In this document: positions 17,323 through 25,792 of the stretch, piece by piece | Position numbering within the stretch: the stretch's first letter is position 1 | Layout of the letters: the number at the start of each line of letters is the position of its first letter | From: Planctomycetota bacterium | GTDB taxonomy: Bacteria > Planctomycetota > UBA11346 | Direction of reading: 5' to 3' | Assembly (NCBI GenBank): GCA_003136555.1 | Contig: PLEW01000248.1 | Span: 1-50,965 of the forward strand | Length of the DNA stretch: 50,965 nucleotides | Made by a program: the position numbers and the translations under genes | Notes under the pieces: generated by a model | What the model was told of the DNA's origin: nothing | The model's database searches: none | Seen by the model: the letters and a program-made list of their open reading frames with translations, nothing else

Positions 17323-19020
17323 ATGCGCCATCTCCACCTGCTCGCGCTCCTCGCCCTCGTCCTGCCTCTGGTCGCCGCAGAGACCGCCCCGGGCCCGACT
17401 CCCCCCCTCGGCGGCACGTTGATCATGCAGCTGAGCGGCACCTTCCCGCTGCGCCCGTCCTCCTTCCTGCTCGAGGAGCGCGAGCTGTCGCTGCATGATG
17501 CGACGATGCAGCTGAGGCAGGCCCTGCATGAACCCGAGAACCGCCTGGTGCTCGACCTCAGCGAGGGCTTCGAACCCACCCTGGTGGCGGCCGAGGAGCT
17601 CAGTGCCGTGCTGCGCGGCAAGCCGGCCGGCAAGCACGTGGTCTGCCTGCTCGACAACGCCCAGGACAACAGCCTGGTGGTGGCCGCGGCCTGCGATGAG
17701 GTGGTGATGTCGGAGGCCGGGCTGCTGATGGTCCATGGCCTGGCATCGAGCACCGACTACTACGCCGATGCCCTGGCAAAGATCGGCGTGCGCTTCCATG
17801 CCGTCACCAGCGGGCCGGCCAAGTCGGCTCCCGAGCAGCTGACCCGCAGCGCGCCGAGCGAGATGGCCATCCAGGAGCATGAGCGCCTGCTCCACAACCT
17901 CGACCGCGTGCTGCTCGAGGAGTGCGCCCGCGGCCCCCTGGATACCGCCGGGGTGCAGGCCGCCCGCGCCCATTCGCCGCAGACCAGCGCCCTGGCGATC
18001 AGCGCCAAGCTGGTCGACCATGCCGTGGAACCGGGTGCCTGGCTGCACCAGCAGCCGGCGCCGATGCGCTACTTCAAGAGCGCTCGCGAAACCCCCGATC
18101 TCAGCAGCCTGGCGGGCATGATGGCCTTCTGGAAGACCATCACCGAGGGCGACCAGCGCCCACGCTATCCGCAGTCGGTCGCGATCGTCGAGCTCGAGGG
18201 CATGATCGTCGACGGCGAGGGCAGCAATCCGGGCTACACCATCTGCGGCGGCGATACCGCCCAGCTCTTCGACCGCCTGGCCGCCGACGAGCAGGTGGTG
18301 GCGGTGGTGGTGCGCGTCAACTCGGGCGGCGGCAGCGCCGATGCCTCGGATCGCATCCATTTCGCCATCCGCCGCTGCGCCGCGGTCAAGCCGGTGGTGG
18401 CGCTGTTCGATGGCGTGGCTGCCAGCGGCGGCTACTACCTCGGCTGCGCAGCGCGCGAGATCCTGGTGCACCGCGGCACCATCACCGGATCGATCGGCGT
18501 GTTCGCGGTGGTGCCCGATCTCGATGGCACCCGCGACCTCCTCGGCATCCACCGCCACACCATCACCACCGGACCGCGGGCCGAGCTGTTCTCCACCGGC
18601 ACCTTCACCGCCGAGAAGGAGGCAGCCCTGCGCCAGGTCATCAGCGCGGTCGATGCACGCTTCCAGGGCCTGGTCGCCGAGCGGCGCAAGCTCGCGCCCG
18701 CCAAGGTGGCGGAGCTCGCCGGCGGCCGGGTCTACAGCGGCGACGAGGCGGTCAGCCTCGGCCTCGCCGACGGCCTGGGCACCCTGCCAACGGCGGTGGC
18801 GCGGGCACGCGAGCTGGCCGGGATCAAGACCCTGCTGCCGCTCGAGCGCTATCCGCATGGCGGCAGCCTGGCGGCCCGCCTGGGACTCACCGGCGCCAGC
18901 ATCGCCGCAGGGCTCGGCGCGTCCCTGGCCGTGCCGAGTGACATGCGCCTGTGGCTGGACCTGGCGCTCAGCGAACATCCGCTGATCCTCGCCTGGGCTG
19001 GCGCGTTCACCTTGCACTGA
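17323..19020 (+). CDS. sppA: Signal peptide peptidase SppA, 67K type
   Basis: SppA cleaves left-over signal peptides in the inner membrane or periplasm with a Ser-Lys dyad. This 565-residue protein is of the long, tandem-domain type. Lys167 in SGPAKSAPEQ matches the E. coli catalytic lysine (Lys209) and Ser368 in AASGGYYLG matches the serine (Ser409); the spacing of 201 residues is essentially that of E. coli (200). GTITGSIGVF follows at about 386. The N-terminus is a cleavable-looking signal peptide (MRHLHLLALLALVLPLVAA). AAAGG lies 6-10 bases before the ATG. It follows ccsA after 70 bases on the same strand and may be partly co-transcribed. Confidence 0.93.
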   Translation: MRHLHLLALLALVLPLVAAETAPGPTPPLGGTLIMQLSGTFPLRPSSFLLEERELSLHDATMQLRQALHEPENRLVLDLSEGFEPTLVAAEELSAVLRGKPAGKHVVCLLDNAQDNSLVVAAACDEVVMSEAGLLMVHGLASSTDYYADALAKIGVRFHAVTSGPAKSAPEQLTRSAPSEMAIQEHERLLHNLDRVLLEECARGPLDTAGVQAARAHSPQTSALAISAKLVDHAVEPGAWLHQQPAPMRYFKSARETPDLSSLAGMMAFWKTITEGDQRPRYPQSVAIVELEGMIVDGEGSNPGYTICGGDTAQLFDRLAADEQVVAVVVRVNSGGGSADASDRIHFAIRRCAAVKPVVALFDGVAASGGYYLGCAAREILVHRGTITGSIGVFAVVPDLDGTRDLLGIHRHTITTGPRAELFSTGTFTAEKEAALRQVISAVDARFQGLVAERRKLAPAKVAELAGGRVYSGDEAVSLGLADGLGTLPTAVARARELAGIKTLLPLERYPHGGSLAARLGLTGASIAAGLGASLAVPSDMRLWLDLALSEHPLILAWAGAFTLH

Positions 19021-19042
19021 CAGCGGCTTGCCGACGACAGGC

Positions 19043-19087
19043 GGTGGGTGCCCCACCACATCCGCTAGTGGGTCGACATGGACCCGC
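19043..19087 (+). terminator. two hairpins after sppA
   Basis: GGTGGG-TGC-CCCACC (19043-19057) is followed by GTGGGTC (19068-19074) and GACCCGC (19081-19087), a 7-bp stem with one G-T pair and a 6-base loop. Together they probably end the sppA transcript. Confidence 0.35.
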
Positions 19088-19130
19088 CAAGAACTGCCAT
19101 TCCCGCACTCCATCGTACGGTCCTGGCTGG

Positions 19131-19158
19131 CTGACAGAGTGTTACACCGTCGTATGAG
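19131..19158 (+). promoter_or_regulatory. candidate upstream promoter of the TPR cluster
   Basis: CTGACA, 16 bases, TATGAG. The start would be near 19165, about 100 bases before the ATG at 19269. Confidence 0.35.
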
Positions 19159-19190
19159 GTGGGGGTGGGACGGGGTCCCGATTCCATCTC

Positions 19191-19208
19191 GTCTGCTATC
19201 GTGCAGAC
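19191..19208 (+). promoter_or_regulatory. palindrome enclosing an extended -10 box
   Basis: GTCTGC (19191-19196) and GCAGAC (19203-19208) are exact reverse complements flanking TATCGT. TGCTATCGT fits an extended -10 element (TGn-TAnnnT). No good -35 is present. A repressor bound to the palindrome would cover the promoter, so this looks like an operator for the 19269-25338 cluster. Confidence 0.42.
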
Positions 19209-19268
19209 CCCCTGCACCGGCCACCAACCCGTCTCCGACGCGGGGGTCCGCCTCCTAAGGATGGAACC

Positions 19269-22200
19269 ATGTCGCATTTCATGTCGCCCTGTCTGCTCGC
19301 CTGCGCGCTCGGCCTGGCGACCGCCGGTTCCCTTGCGGCCGCGACCGCCACCGAGCGCGATCAGCAGGCGCTCGCGGTCAAGCAGCTGGTGATGAAGGGG
19401 ATGCGCATTCCGGCCCAGCGGCAGATCGACGAATTCACCGCGGCCGGCTACCCGGACGAGGGTGGATGGGTGGCGAAGGTGCTGCGCGAGGCCTACCTCC
19501 TGCGCTTCCTCGCCGAGCTCACCCCGGTCGCGGTCGGTCCCCAGCCAAGTGGCCAGAAGGCGGGCGCCACCATCGATCCCAAGCTGCAGAAGGAGGTCGA
19601 TGCGCTGACCAAGGAGCTCGATGCCGCAACCAAGGCCGGGACGCTGCCAGCCATCGCCAAGCTGGTGCGCGGCGGCGGCGGCAACAGCATCGAACGGCTG
19701 GTCAACGAGCTCTCACGCTTCATCCACCCGGACCGGCCCAAGCCCATCGTCGAGCCCGGACCGGAGAAGCGCCAGGCGGCCACCAATCTCGCCGAAGTGC
19801 TGCGCAAGGCGATGGATGAGGAGTTCAAGAAGGACTTCGCCAAGGTCAAGGAGCACAAGGACCTCGAGAAGCCGATCTGGGATCTCGACGACAAGAGCCC
19901 GGAGTACAAGCGCCTGGTGAGCGAATCGGTGGCCTTGCGCATCGAGGCGCTGGAGAGCGTCTACCTGGCCATCCTCGGGCTGCGCGAGGTCTCGCTGCGC
20001 GGGCAGGAGTTCGGCATCCCGGAGGCCCAGACCGCGACCCAGGCGTTCCTCAAGGCCTTCTTCACCGACCATCGCGAGACCTTCAACCAGTGGGAATTCG
20101 AATGGGGGGAGTTCAACCCCTTCATCCGCGAATTCGCCAACGTCCTGCTCAGCGAGGCGGTGCGCCTCGGGGTCAAGGACGCCAAGGAGGAGGATGTCGA
20201 GGCCGGGTTGCAGGCGGTGATCGATTTCGACGTCAAGTCGATCAGGAACAGCGGCGAGCTCATCGAGGCCTACCGGCTCAAGATCAGCGCCTGGTGCAAT
20301 CTGCTGCGCTTCCGCCTCGAGATGGCCACTCCGCGCGAATACACCCGCGGCATCAAGGATTGGAACGAGTTCACCGACCGCGCCAAGAGCGATCCCCAGC
20401 TGCGCCTCGGCTCCTCGCCCAAGCTCCAGATCGAACTCGGCCAGCTCTACATCCTCGCCGCGCGCCTCTTCCACGCCAAGGATGACAGCAGCCAGGCCAA
20501 TGCCCTGCTCGGCGAGATCATCGCCCAGAAGCCGGCCAACGCGCTGGCCGGCAATGCGCGCGAGTGGCTGAACTATTTCAGCCCTCCCGGCGCGACCGGT
20601 GCCTGGAGCGCAGCGCCGATCGCCAGCGATCCCGGCATGGCGGTCAACCTCGCCCGCGCCTTCATCATCGAGGCCAATGCCACCATCGATGCCCAGCGCC
20701 AGCGTTCGCAGTACCTCAATGCGGCGGTCGCCCTGCGCAATGCTGTGCTCGGCCTGAACGGCGCACCGGACAAGGTGCTGATCGAATTCGGACCCACGGT
20801 CTACGACCTCTACGCCATGGCGCTCGCCAAGCTGAACATGAAGCAGCATGCGGCGATCGTCTCGGTCGAGGGCGCAGGCCTGTTCGCCTCCTACATCGAC
20901 ACCCTCGCCCAGAACAAGAAGCCCAACCCCTGGTTCAAGCCGGGGACCAAGGAATGGGACGACTCGATCACCAATCCGCGCAAGCTCGGCCAGGACGCGC
21001 TGTATTACGCCAACTCCCTGGCCGGGGTGGACAAGGGCCTGGAGCGCATCATCGAGGACGCCTCGAGAGCCTTCAAGACCATCTCGCCCAGCGATTTCGG
21101 CCCGGCGCAGGAGCGCAACGACATCATCGTCACGCTCAACCAGGGCGACTTCGAGAGCGCCCTGGGCAAGGCCAAAGACTATGAGCAGAAATACCCCAAC
21201 GATGCGCTCACCGCCTTCCAGCTCATCGTACGCATCCGCCAGGCCTGGATCGACAAGCTGGTCAAGGATGGCGGCAGCGCCGAGACCATCAAGCGCATCC
21301 AGGACGATGCTGCGGCCGAGAACAAGCGGGTGCTCGAGCTGCTCGATGCCGAGCAGGGCAGGAACCCGCCGCCGACGCCCGAGCCCCAGAAGCTGATCGA
21401 CAGCGCGCGCAACGCCATCCGCGTGGATCAGGCCGCCGGGCTGGTGTCGACCAAGCACTACTCCGAGGCGATGGACCTGGTCACCTCCATCCTCAAGGCT
21501 CCGCCGGGCGACGAAGGGCTGGTCGCGCGCCTGCTGCGCCTGCAGTGCAAGGCGGCGAGCGAATACAACAAGGAGGCCAGCGCGGGCGACAAGGCCAAGG
21601 ACATGCAGGCGCTGCAGGCCAACTGGAAGCGCTACGCCGAGATCTACCGCAATATGCAGAAGTTCCTGCCCAAGCTGCGCAATAAGAACGTCGACGGCGA
21701 GATCCGCCCGGCCAGCCAGTACCTCGCCGGGGTGTTCTACGGCGTGGTCAACCAGATCATCGCCGCCGAGCGCAGCGGTCCCGTCCCCCCGGCGGTTTCC
21801 GCCGACATCGAGGAGGCGAACCGCGCCTTCGCCGACCTCTACGAGCCGTGGATCAACGAGAGCACGGCGCCGGCCAACATCCTGTTCTGCGCCAACAAGC
21901 TGTGGGAGGTCGATGCCAAGGAGCGCGCCGCCAATCTCTACCTGAAGTACCAGGCCACCCTCGCCAGCGACAGCGAGCTGGAGGCCTTCCAGAAGGATCC
22001 CAAGCCGATCCTCGACAAGTACGGCGAGGCGATCCTGATCCGCGCCGAATTCAAGAAGTACTGGGATGAGATCGACGATCTCTCCTGGGATTCGGATGCA
22101 TTCAAGGAGGCCTGGAATAAGCGCCTGGCGCAGGCGGAGATGCCGCCAGGCGTGCACGCGGACTACTTCAAGGCGCTGGCCAAGATCGCCGAATTCCGCA

Positions 22201-23006
22201 GCAAGATCCTGGTAGGCCAGAAGCTGGTGATGGCGCCCGAGCAGTACAAGGCCATAGAGACCTCGCTCGAGGGGCTCACCCGCCTGCTCAACGCCCTGGC
22301 CAACAAGCAGATCGTCAGCCGCCACCTGGCGCAGTACTACCGCGAGATCGGGCAGTACGACAAGGCGCTGCCGCTCCTGACCAAGCTCTACGAGTTCGAT
22401 ACCCACGATCCCGACGCGGTGATCGCCATCATCGATGCCACCCGGCGCAAGATGCTGGCCGGCCAGGCGACCAAGGAGGAGATCGCCAACGCCCGCCAGC
22501 TCGCCGCCCAGGTGCGCGAGGACTATCCCAGCACCAACAAGCTCGGCCGCTGGGAGGCTGAGATCCTGGTGATGGAGTTCTCGCTCGGCCTGGGGGACAC
22601 CAAGACCGTCAACGACACGCTCGGCTTCATGCACCGCAACCGCACCGACCTCAGCCGCGACCTGGTGGCGCCCAGGGTGGAGGGCGACGACAAGCGCATC
22701 AGGCGCGCGCTGAACGTCCAGGCCATCGAGCTGGCGCAGCGCTTCCTCAAGCTCTACGGCATGAACGGGGTGAACGAGAAGGTCACCTACCGCGTCGATG
22801 AGGTCGATGCCGGGGTCAAGACCATCGGCATCTACACCGATGTCGATGCGCCGAAGTTCATCGCCCGTTCGATCAAGGATAAGGACGACGAGGACGTGCT
22901 GGTCATCGTCGCCGAGAATGCGCCGGAGACACCCGCCGCCGGCACGCCGGCTGCAACCGCCCCGATACCGGTCAAGACCGCACCCGCGCCAGCACCCGCC
23001 AAATAG
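19269..23006 (+). CDS. Large exported TPR-like repeat protein of unknown function
   Basis: A 1245-residue protein with a signal peptide (MSHFMSPCLLACALGLATAGSLAAA) and no other membrane segment, so it is exported. The body is almost entirely charged alpha-helix. Units such as IGQYDKALPLLTKLYEFD near 1035 and KDDSSQANALLGEIIAQKP near 410 look like tetratricopeptide-type helical pairs, so I read it as a long alpha-solenoid. The last 25 residues are a Pro/Ala/Thr tail. I recognise no catalytic motif and cannot name a family. AAGGA precedes the ATG. It is the first of three consecutive exported TPR-type genes, followed after 11 bases by the next one, and they probably form an operon. Confidence 0.8.
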   Translation: MSHFMSPCLLACALGLATAGSLAAATATERDQQALAVKQLVMKGMRIPAQRQIDEFTAAGYPDEGGWVAKVLREAYLLRFLAELTPVAVGPQPSGQKAGATIDPKLQKEVDALTKELDAATKAGTLPAIAKLVRGGGGNSIERLVNELSRFIHPDRPKPIVEPGPEKRQAATNLAEVLRKAMDEEFKKDFAKVKEHKDLEKPIWDLDDKSPEYKRLVSESVALRIEALESVYLAILGLREVSLRGQEFGIPEAQTATQAFLKAFFTDHRETFNQWEFEWGEFNPFIREFANVLLSEAVRLGVKDAKEEDVEAGLQAVIDFDVKSIRNSGELIEAYRLKISAWCNLLRFRLEMATPREYTRGIKDWNEFTDRAKSDPQLRLGSSPKLQIELGQLYILAARLFHAKDDSSQANALLGEIIAQKPANALAGNAREWLNYFSPPGATGAWSAAPIASDPGMAVNLARAFIIEANATIDAQRQRSQYLNAAVALRNAVLGLNGAPDKVLIEFGPTVYDLYAMALAKLNMKQHAAIVSVEGAGLFASYIDTLAQNKKPNPWFKPGTKEWDDSITNPRKLGQDALYYANSLAGVDKGLERIIEDASRAFKTISPSDFGPAQERNDIIVTLNQGDFESALGKAKDYEQKYPNDALTAFQLIVRIRQAWIDKLVKDGGSAETIKRIQDDAAAENKRVLELLDAEQGRNPPPTPEPQKLIDSARNAIRVDQAAGLVSTKHYSEAMDLVTSILKAPPGDEGLVARLLRLQCKAASEYNKEASAGDKAKDMQALQANWKRYAEIYRNMQKFLPKLRNKNVDGEIRPASQYLAGVFYGVVNQIIAAERSGPVPPAVSADIEEANRAFADLYEPWINESTAPANILFCANKLWEVDAKERAANLYLKYQATLASDSELEAFQKDPKPILDKYGEAILIRAEFKKYWDEIDDLSWDSDAFKEAWNKRLAQAEMPPGVHADYFKALAKIAEFRSKILVGQKLVMAPEQYKAIETSLEGLTRLLNALANKQIVSRHLAQYYREIGQYDKALPLLTKLYEFDTHDPDAVIAIIDATRRKMLAGQATKEEIANARQLAAQVREDYPSTNKLGRWEAEILVMEFSLGLGDTKTVNDTLGFMHRNRTDLSRDLVAPRVEGDDKRIRRALNVQAIELAQRFLKLYGMNGVNEKVTYRVDEVDAGVKTIGIYTDVDAPKFIARSIKDKDDEDVLVIVAENAPETPAAGTPAATAPIPVKTAPAPAPAK

Positions 23007-23017
23007 GAGTCCCCCAG

Positions 23018-24052
23018 ATGACCTCGCTCCGGCTCCTCCTGCTCACTGCCGTCACCCTGCTCAGCTGGCTGGGCGCCATCGAATGCCCGCCGGCGATCAT
23101 CAACCTCAAGGATCGCCCGCCGATCGAAGGCGCCTACGTGGAGTCGGAGAGCATCGACAAGCTGGTCTACTACCTGGGCAATCCCAAGGATCCGCGCTCG
23201 GCGAAGTCGGAGCTGACGCACGACAAGTACACCAGCGTCAGCTATCTGGCGGCCGAGGACGGCAACTACCAGGCCGCCGAGGTGAACTACGACAAGGGCG
23301 AATGGGCCAAGGCCGCCGAGTTCTTCAAGCGCTCCGGCACCACCGCGAAATGGTTCTGGGAGCTGGAGACCGGCCTGCTCAAGTCGGCGGAGTGCTACGA
23401 CAAGCTCAACCAGCCCGATAACGCACTCGCCGCGCTCAAGGAGCTCAGCGACAAGTTCCCGCAGACCGTGCACCAGCCCGAGGTGGTGGCGCGCCGCGGG
23501 GCGCTGCGCCTGGCCAAGGGCGATCTCGCCAACGCCGACACCGACTTCAAGGCCATGGTCGCGCATGCCGACCAATGGGGCGGCAGCAGCCTGCGCGACG
23601 GCATGATCGGCCAGCGCAACGTGCTGCGTCTGCAGAAGAAGTTCGCCGAGGCGGTGGCCCTGCTCACCCCGTTCCTGGCCAAGCTCCAGCCCGAGACCCA
23701 GAGCGAGGATTACGCCATCATCGGCATGGCCATCGCGGACGACCAGGACAGCGGCGGCAAGCCAGCCGACGCCCTGGCGACCTGCAAGAAGCTCTACCTC
23801 GCCGCCATCGGGCCGGAAGCGCAGGGCAGGGCCCATCTCAAGGCGGCGCGCCTGCTGGCGGTCGACAACACCACCGCCGCCAACCTCGCCGCCTTCGACC
23901 AGGTCGCGCTCGCCGCCGCGCTCAGCACCGATGACGATGTCGCCCTCGCCGCGCGCAAGCTCGGACGCGAGATCGGCGTGCGCATCGAGCACGACAAGAA
24001 GGTCTCCGATGCCGACCGCAAAGAGTACCGTGCCTACGTCGGCAGCCTGTGA
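23018..24052 (+). CDS. Exported TPR-type protein, paralogue of the next gene
   Basis: A 344-residue exported protein (signal peptide about 1-20). The mature N-terminus reads IINLKDRPPIEGAYVESES, which aligns with IYRKNGAVIQGYVESEN of the next gene. Tetratricopeptide-like units follow: EVNYDKGEWAKAAEFFKRSG, AECYDKLNQPDNALAALKEL and RLQKKFAEAVALLTPFL. No enzyme motif is visible. AGGAG lies just before the ATG. TPR proteins usually mediate protein-protein contacts, so a periplasmic assembly or scaffold role is possible, but no function can be assigned. It sits between the large TPR gene and its paralogue in one apparent operon. Confidence 0.82.
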   Translation: MTSLRLLLLTAVTLLSWLGAIECPPAIINLKDRPPIEGAYVESESIDKLVYYLGNPKDPRSAKSELTHDKYTSVSYLAAEDGNYQAAEVNYDKGEWAKAAEFFKRSGTTAKWFWELETGLLKSAECYDKLNQPDNALAALKELSDKFPQTVHQPEVVARRGALRLAKGDLANADTDFKAMVAHADQWGGSSLRDGMIGQRNVLRLQKKFAEAVALLTPFLAKLQPETQSEDYAIIGMAIADDQDSGGKPADALATCKKLYLAAIGPEAQGRAHLKAARLLAVDNTTAANLAAFDQVALAAALSTDDDVALAARKLGREIGVRIEHDKKVSDADRKEYRAYVGSL

Positions 24053-24102
24053 ATCCCCGTGAGACGACCTCTGCCGCATCGTCACCAGCCTCCGGAGCCA
24101 TC

Positions 24103-25338
24103 ATGACTGTGCGCCTGACGACCTTCGCCATCCTGTTCGCCGGCAGCCTCCTCATCGGAAGCGCTGCCAGCGCCGCCGATGACGATCGGGACCGCATCTA
24201 CCGCAAGAACGGCGCGGTCATCCAGGGCTATGTCGAGAGCGAGAACGCCAGCGAGGTGCTCTACCGCACCATCCACCTGCCGCCGGGCAGCCTGCAGATC
24301 GCCGCCAACAAGCTCAGGACCTCCGAGCTCGACCATATCGTCTACAATGGCATGGATTCCGGGCATTGGGCCAAGGGCGTCGAGGATCGCGAAGCCGGCA
24401 ACTACGACAGCGCCGCCGAGCATTTCCACCAGGTCGCCGATGCCGGCACGCGCGAGTGGGAGAAGGTCTACGGCTCGATCGCCGAGGGGGAATGCCTGGA
24501 GCTGTCCGGGCGCTTCGCCGATGCCGCCAAGGCCTACGGCGTGGTCGTGACCAGCTTCGCCGGCAGTCCCGATGCCAAGCCGGCGGTCCCGCCCAGCCGC
24601 TTCTGGCTCGACAGCAAATACCACATGGGCATGTGCCTGGCCCAGGCCAAGAGCCCGGATGCCGCCAAGGTGGCCGACGAGCTCGATGCCCTGGGCAAGA
24701 AGGACAACGTGCTCGGCGCCGAGGCGCGCGCCAACGCCATCCGCACGGCGATCGCCGGCGCCGAAGGCAATCTCGCCGCCTTCACCGGCTTCATGAAGAA
24801 GCCCTCCTTCCGCTCCACCGATGAGCGCGAGGTGTGGTTCCACTTCAAGCTCTATTGCGCCGAGACCCTGCGCCTGTCCTTCAAGAAGGGCAAGGAGGCG
24901 GCAAGCATCTACACCGAGATCCTCTCCGGGCTGGGAAACGATCCGACCCGCCAGGCGCAGATCTCCCTCGGCCTGGGGCTGTGCCTGATCGACCCCGACC
25001 GCCATGGCGCGCTGCTCGAGCTGCTCAAGCTCGATGCCCTGCCGTACGGCTCCGCCGACCAGAAATGCGAGGCGCGCTTCAATGCCGGCCGCCTGCTGTG
25101 GGATGAGGCGCAGGCGCTCAAGGCCAACGTCGAGGCGATGAAGGACGAAAGGAAGGCGAACTACGTCAAGGATACCGAACGCACCGCGCGCATGATCGTC
25201 ACCGCCGCCACCGAAGGCCCGGCGAAGAATCCCAACGTCGCGCTCGCCAAGTCCCTGCTCGCCAGCTTCGGCCCCGATCCCGACGCCCCCAAGGTCGCGC
25301 CCAAGGCCCCGGGCGCTGCCGCGGCCGAGCAGAAATAG
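24103..25338 (+). CDS. Exported TPR-type protein with N-terminal KNG-x-I-x-GYV domain
   Basis: A 411-residue exported protein with signal peptide MTVRLTTFAILFAGSLLIGS. The mature part starts with DRIYRKNGAVIQGYVESE, a small beta-rich segment of a type seen in many exported planctomycete and deltaproteobacterial proteins, then TPR-like helices such as REAGNYDSAAEHFHQVADAG and ELSGRFADAAKAYGVVVTSF. It ends in a Lys/Pro/Ala tail. It is clearly related to the preceding gene by the shared motif G-x-YVESE and the same domain order. The ATG at 24103 has GGAG upstream, and the open frame before it lacks any signal peptide. Function unknown. Confidence 0.82.
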   Translation: MTVRLTTFAILFAGSLLIGSAASAADDDRDRIYRKNGAVIQGYVESENASEVLYRTIHLPPGSLQIAANKLRTSELDHIVYNGMDSGHWAKGVEDREAGNYDSAAEHFHQVADAGTREWEKVYGSIAEGECLELSGRFADAAKAYGVVVTSFAGSPDAKPAVPPSRFWLDSKYHMGMCLAQAKSPDAAKVADELDALGKKDNVLGAEARANAIRTAIAGAEGNLAAFTGFMKKPSFRSTDEREVWFHFKLYCAETLRLSFKKGKEAASIYTEILSGLGNDPTRQAQISLGLGLCLIDPDRHGALLELLKLDALPYGSADQKCEARFNAGRLLWDEAQALKANVEAMKDERKANYVKDTERTARMIVTAATEGPAKNPNVALAKSLLASFGPDPDAPKVAPKAPGAAAAEQK

Positions 25339-25342
25339 CCGC

Positions 25343-25792
25343 TCAGCGCAGCGGCGCGCGCCGCTCCGCTGCCCAGGCTTCCATCATCCGCACCAGCTGC
25401 ACCCGCGGGGCGGCCGGCCGCCGTCCGACGTCAACCGTGCGCGCCATCGCCGAGGCCACCGCGACCAGGTGGCCGGTGTCGAAGGGCCAGGAGAGCGGCC
25501 GGTTGGCCAGCAGGTGGATCGGGCCGAGGTCGAGCAGCCTGCGGGCGGCGCTGAGCTTGCCGCGCGACAGGTGGTGGCAGGCGGCGGCGAACTGGATCAG
25601 GCCTTTGACATAATGGCGGTGCAGCGCGGGATGGGCCTTCCACTCCCGCTCCCAATGCTCATGCGCATCCCAGTAGCGCCCCTGGTCGAAGCACTGCGCT
25701 CCATCCAGCAGGCCCTGCCACCAGGCCGGCGGCTGCCAGGCGGCCGGCGCGCCCTGACCGAGCGGCTGGTCATCGCCAGCCGCGTCGCTCAC
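25343..25792 (-). CDS. DUF309 domain protein
   Basis: A 149-residue cytoplasmic protein of the DUF309 family, small helical proteins of unknown function. The signature is QGRYWDAHEHWEREW at about 37-51 followed by HYVKGLIQFAAACHHLSRG, matching the family pattern of a His/Glu/Trp-rich helix pair. The family is sometimes considered a possible metal-dependent enzyme, but that is not established. It starts at a GTG that overlaps the stop of the upstream PDZ gene as GTGA, so it is the last gene of a tightly coupled three-gene unit. Its 3' end meets the TPR operon with 4 bases between them. Confidence 0.85.
   Translation of the reverse strand: MSDAAGDDQPLGQGAPAAWQPPAWWQGLLDGAQCFDQGRYWDAHEHWEREWKAHPALHRHYVKGLIQFAAACHHLSRGKLSAARRLLDLGPIHLLANRPLSWPFDTGHLVAVASAMARTVDVGRRPAAPRVQLVRMMEAWAAERRAPLR
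25344..25371. terminator. long convergent terminator hairpin
   Basis: The 16-base perfect palindrome AGCGGCGCGCGCCGCT (25350-25365) is extended on both sides by CAGCG (25344-25348) and CGCTG (25367-25371) across one mismatch. It sits exactly at the convergent end of the TPR operon and overlaps the last codons of the DUF309 gene. Confidence 0.5.

Noticed and set aside
12589-17753. Long minus-strand open frames opposite the ResB, CcsA and SppA genes.
   Set aside because: The plus frames carry membrane segments, WGRPWGWDPKE and the SppA dyad. The minus frames show Gly/Arg/Gln-rich translation typical of antisense GC-rich DNA.
19713-22634. A 973-codon open frame on the minus strand opposite the large TPR gene.
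   Set aside because: The plus-strand frame has a signal peptide, ribosome site and neighbours of the same kind; the minus frame has none of these.
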